Assembly: GCA_033239005.1 (NCBI GenBank)
Contig: BSQZ01000026.1
Span: 539,501-603,500, forward strand
Origin: Lamellibrachia satsuma
Lineage: Eukaryota > Annelida > Polychaeta > Sabellida > Siboglinidae
DNA length: 64,000 bases
Direction of reading: 5' to 3'
In this document: piece by piece, positions 51,701 through 61,000 of the stretch
How positions within the stretch are numbered: the first letter of the stretch is position 1
Layout: every line of letters starts with the position of its first letter
Program-made: the position numbers and the translations under genes
The notes under the pieces: generated by a model
Told to the model about the DNA's origin: nothing
The model's database searches: none
The model's input: only the letters and a program-made list of their open reading frames with translations

Positions 51701-54700
51701 GCTTTTGAGACCCTCTCAGTGCATTCTTCACTGTTCTGCGTGTCATCTAACCATCTTGATGGTTGTCATATGACAACAATCTCCAGGAAAATCATGGGGA
51801 TATCGTAATCCCAGTCTATGTTGGTAGCTCAGTGTCATTCCTGCATTGCGATTACTTAACTGATCTTTCTGCACCAGAAGTCTTCCACACTCTGGCACTG
51901 GGCTTTGGTCACAGTTCAGTCTGACGCTGACGGAGGCACTGAGATGGTTTCAAAAGGTCTGTTATGCATATATTGTGACTCTGAAAGGCACGACCTTCGG
52001 CAGACTACTTGTCAATGTCTGGAACAGAAGAGGCATTAGTCTACAGACCAAGCTGAATGTATACAGGGCAATAGTGCTCCCCACGCTGCTCTACGCATGT
52101 GAAACATGGACAGTGTACCAACGCCATGCCAAGAAGCTGAACCACACAACGTGCCTTAGGAAACTCCTCAACATCAAGTGGCAGGACAGGATTCCAGACA
52201 CTGAGGTACTTGCCCAAGCAGACCTGCCCAGCATCTATACCATCCAAATGCAGTCCCAGCTATGCTGGGCAGGACATGTAGCCCGCATGCCAGACCATCG
52301 GCTCCCAAAACGGCTTTTCTATGGCGAACTACAGCAAGGAAAGCGGTTCCATGGAGGCCAGAAGAAGTGCTTCAAAGACATTCTAAAAACATCCCTGAAA
52401 GCGTTTGCCATCACCCCCGACTCCTGGGAACAAACCGCCATGGACCGGGCCAAGTCGCGTTCCTCCATGCACAAAGGCTCCAAGATATGCGAGGCCAACA
52501 GGACCGCTGCAGCAGAGCAAAGGAGGCAAGCCAGGAAAGCCCGAGCCAGCAGTCCTCAAGATGACGTCCCCCTCATTCCCTGTCCCAACTGCCAACGTAC
52601 CTTCCATGCACGGATTGACCTTGTCAGCCATCTGCGCACTCACCAGATCCAGCCCCAACTACCCCAGATGACTAGAGTGGTCCTCGTCGACTCGACGGAC
52701 GAACATGACGCTTCGTTAATATGAATTTCAGAATATAAGTAGCAACTTGCATACGATTATTTAGCCTTGCTTGCAGGTAGGTTCAGTTTTATAGCTTCCA
52801 CACACATGGATGTGTCTTGTAGGTCATTATGCAACCACTGTCACGCAGATCTTCCATTTCTACAAAGGTTAATGAAAATAATACCAGTAGTGGGATTTTC
52901 CTATGGTGCGTGTTTGTTTGTTTTCTTACAAAAACAAAATGCTGTAGTGCCAATGCTTTCTTGGAATGGTACAAACTTGGATAAGCCAATTGATTTTCTG
53001 ATTACCTGATGATTGTTGCACGTTGACCTGGATGGATAGTCATGTGACATCTATAGACTAGCAACTAATTATTAGTGCCGATATGAAGCGCACACCTGTC
53101 TCATCCTGCCCAGGTTTCTTGTACGCAATATAGATTTCTGGGAGGTTTACAGCCATATCCTGATTTTATACAAATTTGTTTCAAATGGAAAAATTATGAT
53201 GACATACATATTTTTTTGTATTCGTCACAAGTTTAATTGTATAAAATAATAGATACATATTCTAGACGGCGACACTCAGTCGGAATAGGAATGCTATAAG
53301 CTGATTAACCAGTGAAAAATTTTATTCCAATTTATACATAAGGCTTTGCACATAATTTCCAGTGAAAATACTGTTATTCCTGCATTGTGGTTGTAGGAAT
53401 GGGGCAGCCTTGACCCCCTCATGACCTCAAGTCGGGCAGCCCGTCTACAAGTGCTGCAGAAACTCACAGAGCTTCAGGAGTTTCTGGACTTCATGAGGAG
53501 AGACAGTGAGTAGATTCCTCGCTGCTAGGTTCACTGGTGTCTTTTAAAAGTCACTGTTTTAGTGACTGTAAAACTGTTGTGTTGTGATATAGTTCTGAAG
53601 AGATTCATCACACTGGTGATTGTAATAGAAATGTCAAAACGAACAAAGATATTGTGTGAGGCGCGGTGGCTCAGCGGTTAGAACATTGGACTCTCAGTCG
53701 AGAGAACCCGGGTCCCAATCCTCTTGCTGGCGTTTCAAAGCTCTGGCAGTTTCGTTCACCCCACGTTGCCCCAGTTCACTCAGCTGTAAATGAGTACTTG
53801 GCTACAGATATGTGAACAAATAGTCTTCGCACAGTAATTACAAAGTGGCTGAATGCTTCCCAGAGAAGTCGTGATGACGTTGGAATGAACAGGTCTGCAA
53901 GGGGTGATGTGTAAAGCGGTCTGAGCAGTCCCGAGGACTGGATACCGCACTGTTTAAGAACGTACATTTATGTAAAATTTACTGTGAAAAATTATTATGA
54001 TATTTGGTTGAGGAGAAAGAGAGCAGGTGTGTGCATGTTTGAGTGTGTGTGCATGTGTGTACGTGCATGTGAATGCAAGATATACACCATAATGGATAAC
54101 CTGCATGCATGCATGCATGCACGCATGCGCACACACACATGCTCACATGCACTCACAGATATGCTTATACTTATTTAATAATATTAGATTATTGATGCAT
54201 TAAAAGAAGCTATCAAACTGCATTCTAGAATAAAATTAGCCTGTGCTCCTAGCTGGTATAAATTAGCCTGTGCTCCTAGCTGGTATAAATTAGCCTGTGC
54301 TCCTAGCTGGTATAAATGACTCTTTCTCCTTCAGGTAACTTTACTTCTACTACTCCAGCCTGTGATCTTATCAACAGCTGGCGCAAGAGGCAGCCAGACG
54401 CTGTGCTGGACCCACCAGCAATCTGGGACGACATCATCACTAACAGGTAGTGTTTGCATAAGTAATGGCAGTCCCTTTTAAAGTACCACAATTACATTTT
54501 GCATGTTTATGCACACAGAAAGTACAAGTAGCATCATTAGCCAGCCCTGAGTGGTGTGCACCTTTAAGTGTAAGACGCAACAGAAATCCGTAGGAAACAC
54601 AAACGACCCATATAATTATCTACGTCCATTTGTCCACTGTGCGTGCTCAGAAGAATCTCGCCATTCAAAACTTGGGGCAGCTGAGTCCGCGCAGCTAAAA

Positions 54701-55008
54701 TATTCACAAGAGTTGCTTCTTGGACATGTTTTCATCTGATGATCTGTTTTTTACATGCCGTTTGACAAATGCTGGCTGTATCCAGTAATACAGTGCAAGC
54801 CTCGTTCAGAACAAACAAAACTGTATGGAATGCATCCTGTACCCATAAATAAGACAAATTTAAGAAAATCAGTATGAGTTACAGTTAAAGGGAGATATGG
54901 CAGCTGGATGGATTTTTTTTATAGTTAGTGCAATTTTTTATGCCCAAACTGTAGAGTGGGTTTTTCAGAGTAATATATATTATATATATATATATATATA
55001 TAGTAACC

Positions 55009-55059
<51 letters not shown>

Positions 55060-58000
55060 AAAATATATGTATTACTCATATATTGAAAATATATGTATTA
55101 CTACCAAACCAGATGACCATATCATTTTAAATTGTTGTACTTTCTCATTGTCAAAATGTCATTTCTTATAAATGGCCATCAAAGATTGAATGACGGCTTT
55201 GATTACATGGTAGATGCAAGCTTTATCCACAAATAAAATTATTTATGCAATCAACAACACAACACAGATATAGAGATATGAAAAGGCCAAATGAATGACG
55301 TTTATTGTGGGGATTAAGGGTAAGCCCACTTTCAAAGAATTGTAAAACAAAGAAATGTGGGCTCCACAACCCAACGCCAGGCTGACTACGCCCCATGCGA
55401 GCCTCCTGGACGTCGGGTTCAATAGAGCCCACATTTTACCACAAAGCAGTAGCAGTATTCCTAGAACAAATAAAAGAAACAATGGCATTACTATTGTCAT
55501 GGAACACCCTTAAACCAAATAGCATAATGCCCTACATGCTATCACGCAGTCTATGAATACAACTACCTGCTTAAAAATACACTAGCTCTAACTGGAATAA
55601 CTACAAAGGTGGGGCCAATTCGCCACCGACAAATAAAATTATTGTTATAAAAGTTAACTTTATTGGTAGTAAACATGCACAACTATTGGAACACATTTTG
55701 AGTAATATCTGATAGGTTTTGCCAGATCTCAGCCAAACATTAACAGTATTTGTGTTTCTTTCAATATAAATTTTTCATTTGATTTTAAACTTCTCTGATG
55801 TAACAGAGAAATACAGTAAAACCTGCCTTAGCAGACACCTGTCCATAACGGACACTTGTCTATAACGGACACAAAAGTCCTGAATGACTTGTTGTTAGTT
55901 AGCACTGTTAGCTAACTGCCCACAGCGGCCACCTGGCCAATGTGGACAATGGTCATGGAATTTAGACCCAACCATTCATAGTTATAAAAATGTGCTGCAA
56001 CTAAAGCGAGTCTCTGTCACCCATTGGCCTTGGGCTTGGCTTCTCTTTGATATCAAAGCCGTTTCAGTTCACCTTTCAGTAACCATAACCCTACCAAGCT
56101 CCAACCAAAGTGAATGAACAACGATAAATGTTATCAATGTCACTATACATCCTCCCGCGGCATGCAGTGGACCATGTACAATTCGTTTCAGTTACGTCAC
56201 TTGGCGGATAAATAATTTTTTCGTAGAGGGGTCAAAGAATTGATGATTACATGGAACAGTTCAAGGGCCCAATGCACTGCCTGGTTTCCATGCAGTAACG
56301 CTGTGTGATTAGTGTAATTTTCACCCACTAAGTTTATGGCCCACGTATATCAATGACAGCTCCACGGTGTTGTTTATTGCTTTGCGTTTCAGGACAGCAC
56401 CAACTTGCAATCATAACAAATTATAATGGCGCCATCTAGTGAGTGTCCACTAATCAAATTCTCCATAACAGACACCTGTCCATAACAGACATAATGCATA
56501 GTCCCGGTGGTGTCCGCTATCCGCTATGGACAGGTTTCGCTGTATGTAATTTATCACAATTTTTCCATTTTAAACAAATCTGTATAAATCAGAATGTGGT
56601 TATATCAATTCCAACAAAAACCTGTGTTGCGTACTGGAAATCCATGCATTGGGACAGGTCTGAATATTATATTCTTTTGATATGAACACACAGTTGTGGT
56701 ATTAAATTTGGACATTGGACTGATGTCTCTCCATATTATTAATTTTATTAAAAATAAATATGTTAATTATAAGTATATTAAAATATGTTTTAATTATTTT
56801 AAAAACAATGCCAATAATAAATATTCTAAAATATAGTCCTACCATAAATAATATATAATAACAAATTTAATGTATATTAGTAATGATAAAATAATAATAA
56901 ATGCATATAAAAATGTCCACATCAGCATATCATAAAAAGCTACTGTAAAAAGATGTGTTTCATACTGCAGTAGTGTCTTCGCTGTCCTTACTGAGTCGGG
57001 CAACCGATTCCACAGATTAGCGGCGGCTGCAGCAAATCGACGAACGCCACGCATGACCGTCTGCAAGAACAATACCAACTGTTTGTTTTGTACCTCACAG
57101 ATGTGTCTACATGGATCACATTAGTAGTCGGCTGGAGGGTAGTGGACAGTGCATGGACACTGGCCACGACCTGTTTGACCAGCAGAAAGTGTTGCTGCGT
57201 CTCTCCCAGGCTGACGCGGCACGATGCCAGGGCAACATCCCCGTAGCCATGAAGCAACTCAAGAACACATTGCCGGTACGAGAAAACTATTCTTTCATGG
57301 CATGCTTTTGTTGTGTTAACTGTTCATTGTTCAGCTTTTGTTTGTTGTTAGTTTTGTTTTGAAGAAATTCTTGACCCCAATATTCAGTTACATTGACACC
57401 TTGTAAGTCCATGACAGATATGAGGCCCTCCACCTTGTAAGTCCATGACAGATATGAGGCCCTCCACCTTGTAAATCCATGACAGATATGAGGCCCTCCA
57501 CCTTGTAAGTCCATGACAGATATGAGGCCCTCCACCTTGTTAGTCCATGACAGATATGATGCCCGCCACCTTGTAAGTCCATGACAGTCTTCAACTTTAA
57601 GTCCCTGACAGACATAGGGCCTTCTACTAGTACTTGACAGGTGTTGGTATTTTTATACATATCTTTTGTAGTTATTTGTCCATGGCCTTGTTGTGTCCTG
57701 TAGATAGTGTGATTTGTTACATGCCAATGATTGTGACTACTATTGTAAATAGTAGACAAAGGTATTCATTTTAATATTGAAATATTTGCCGCACAAGTGA
57801 ATATGTTTTGAATTATGTTGTCACCAATCGCCATTGCCACATTATAACCCACGAAGGACACTGTGCTCCGAGAGCCGGTTGCTGCTTGAGGTGTCTTGTC
57901 CAGGACGCAGCTGGAAAACAGCCTTCTCCATTGCTGCCGCCACATTGTGGAACAATCTCCCACTTGCTCTATGCCAGGGTAGCTTGGCTGATGGCTTCAA

Positions 58001-61000
58001 GAATCAGTTGAAGACACACTTGTTTAGTCAAGTATAGATTCACTCATGACCCTTAGGAAGATAAGATGTATATATTACGAGGTTTAGCGTGAATAATGTT
58101 TTTATTATTAAATTAGCTGGAGTTCTTATGACTGACATTTTAGAGATAGTTTTTAATTTGGCTGAATGGACTTTTTAATGGGTAGGATTTGTTTTTAAAT
58201 TAATGAAGTTGGAAAGTGCCTTTGAGATTGATTGAGTGATTGGTTGATTGAAGTTTCCTGGATAGCACACTCGATTTTCACGGACTGTAGAAGAAAATAA
58301 ATTAACACAAACCTGGACAGTTAACTGTGGATGTCTACCAGTCATTTAAAACATTATTGGCCTAACCACTTTTTTAGCTTAACTTATTGATGTGTACATT
58401 TATCTTAGTTTATTTATTATTTTATTTTTGTTAACCTAATTTATTTTATTATATGATATTATATATGTCATTCTGCTACTATTGTAAGTTGTGGTTCATG
58501 TTTATATTTATATGCCCATCTTAATTATTATTACTTTATAAAGAAATATTATATATAATTTTATCTATGATATAACAAGTATTGTTTTTATCACAACATA
58601 TTATTTTTAATATATTTTGTGTATATTTTCTGTATTGGATGTGGTGCTATATAAAATAAATATTATTGTAATAAGTAAGTGTTCAGTATGTGATGCTTTC
58701 AGATAGTGAAGGCTTTGAAGGATACAGACCTCCAGCTTAAGTGGACACACACGTACGCCAGGACACACCATCGACGATGTGTTATTTCTGAGATGGTCCC
58801 CAGTGAAAAAATCAGCGCCCTCACTGGCACGTGGGATAACCTAGGTATGTCACATGTGGGGCGTCAGCGTCACATGACCTGTTGATTACATCCACATGTG
58901 ACTTTTATGAAGAGTGTAACTATTAATTGTAATGATCATGACCTCTCATGAAATGTGTTGTACTCTGCCCGAATATGTCGGTCGACTCACTGATGTCGCT
59001 ACGGGTGTGTCACATGACCATAATTTGACCATGGTCATGTGACAGCTAGAAAAGCAATAGGGTGAGCTCCTGGCTGATGTTTTCATGAGGTGGTCAAAAT
59101 ATTCAGGAAGAATACCAAAAGTTTCTTGAGAGGTAGTTACCATTTCAAATATCACATTCTAAGAAACCAAAACGTTGATCATTTCAAGGAGTAAAATTTT
59201 TATTGTAAACATTACATTTTTAGAAGTCATTGTAACAGAAAATGTATGCTTCTTAATTTCTACAGAATAAGTATAAATATTATGTATCGTGGTTGCAGTG
59301 AAGCATGGCGGTGACCTGGCTTCAGGACAAGGTCAGTCCTCTCAGCATTCCATGCTGCTTGGTGAGACTGTCCACTCACTCATCAATGTGGTTCTGGACA
59401 TTGGTGACCTCGTTGACCTTGAGAAGACCTCCAGGCAGAAGGTCGCAAGCATTGCCGGGTCGACTCGGCTCTCTCAGGATGTGGTTCGCAACTTTCACGG
59501 ATTTATAAATTGTTTGCTCGCTAGTGTTCTGATTTCATATATTTGTTATAGTATTTTGTGTGTGTCAAAACTCCCTGCTCAGTTGATTTAACCCATCATG
59601 AATTACGTTCTTTGATTCTCAGATCCGTAGTGTGTGAAAAGTAAAGTAATCTGCACAGTCAGTGTAATAAATGAGTGCGTACTAGTTAAAATTATTTAAT
59701 GGTTTGTCTGAAGAATTTGTACAAACAAGCTAGCACGTTATGGATGCTAGATAGGTTTAATTTTTTGCGAAATGATTCTAACATGAAACGAGCGAAAAAA
59801 AATTACTGAGGAGGAACTTTAAGTTACATTTAGATGTGTCTCTCCTTCGACGTAGGTAACGGCTGGCCTTTTGGAGAAAGGCTACCAGCATTTAAAGGCA
59901 GCTGTTTCCGCGGCGATGAATGGAGGCGAAACTGATGCTACGGGAGATTGTGTGAACAGCGCTCACATGGCCCTTGTGAAATACTGTGACGAATATCTGC
60001 GTGTGGCAGAAGGTATATCTTGTAGTGCTAGCATCAATTTGTGATATCTTTTTCGGCATATTCTTATTGTGCCATGATCTTGAAAAAAGTTTAATTACCT
60101 TTTCCCTATTTATGCTCGATAGATTTTTGTGATGGAAACTTAACTTTTTTCAACGTAAATGTCATTACACAAAACTGATGTCATTTCATATGTTATGTTT
60201 CTATCAACAGATGATGAGGCCAACTTTAAGTGCAAATCGTTCAAGTCGTTCCCTGTTGCCATGGTGATGTCGTTGCTGGCGGCGATGAAGAACAATAGTG
60301 TGGAAGCGAGACAGAGGTTCCCGCGTCTACTGCAGATAGTCGAGCTATACCCTAACACAATGGACACATTCATTAAGAAGGTTTGAGAGAGACTGACTGT
60401 ATTATACAATACTGTGTAAAGACTTATACAATACAATATAAAACTTTTATTGTGCCAAAATCCTTGCAAACCCACGCTCAGAGGCACGTCAAAAACGAAA
60501 GAATTGTGCAATCTAAAAATCGGTATACAATATTAAAGTTGATAATGGATGGATGAATATGCTGGGGACGGTAGGCACACTTCAGATGACTGAAATGTTA
60601 CAGTTTCCCACTGACGTAATACTAAGAGTTGGTGCGGCAACCAAGAAAGGCCTAGTTCCAATGTTCATTTCAACTCTGAGAACAAAAAGTAAACCTGAAC
60701 GAGATGATGGAAGCCGTCTAGGCTTCCTTGCAGGAGTGAGCTGTGCAATTAAATACTCTTCCATTGCGTATAATTCATTATTGCAACACAGTTTACAAAT
60801 TCCTGCTTTTTTATGCAGTGAAAATTTTTTATTTCGGTCAGTAATGTATTTTGACGTGGCCGTCAAACCGTGTAGATATGTAGCTATATTTTAATCCTCT
60901 GTTGCATACTTACACTACAAAAATTCTGCAACCGCAGTTTGTTCATCATTAAATTACCTTGACTTTTGAGGGAGCATACGTTAACTGTTGTTGTAGGCGA

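Noticed and set aside
53660..53740. A functional tRNA gene
   Set aside because: Cloverleaf pairing is poor, box B is altered, and the tRNA-like head is followed by a SINE body present elsewhere in the window.
55223..55500. Minus-strand ORFs ([25 protein letters not shown]) also seen at 19855 and 20725
   Set aside because: The same sequence recurs only because it lies in the LTR-like B repeat; it overlaps the conserved RNA hairpin and has no homologous domain I recognise.
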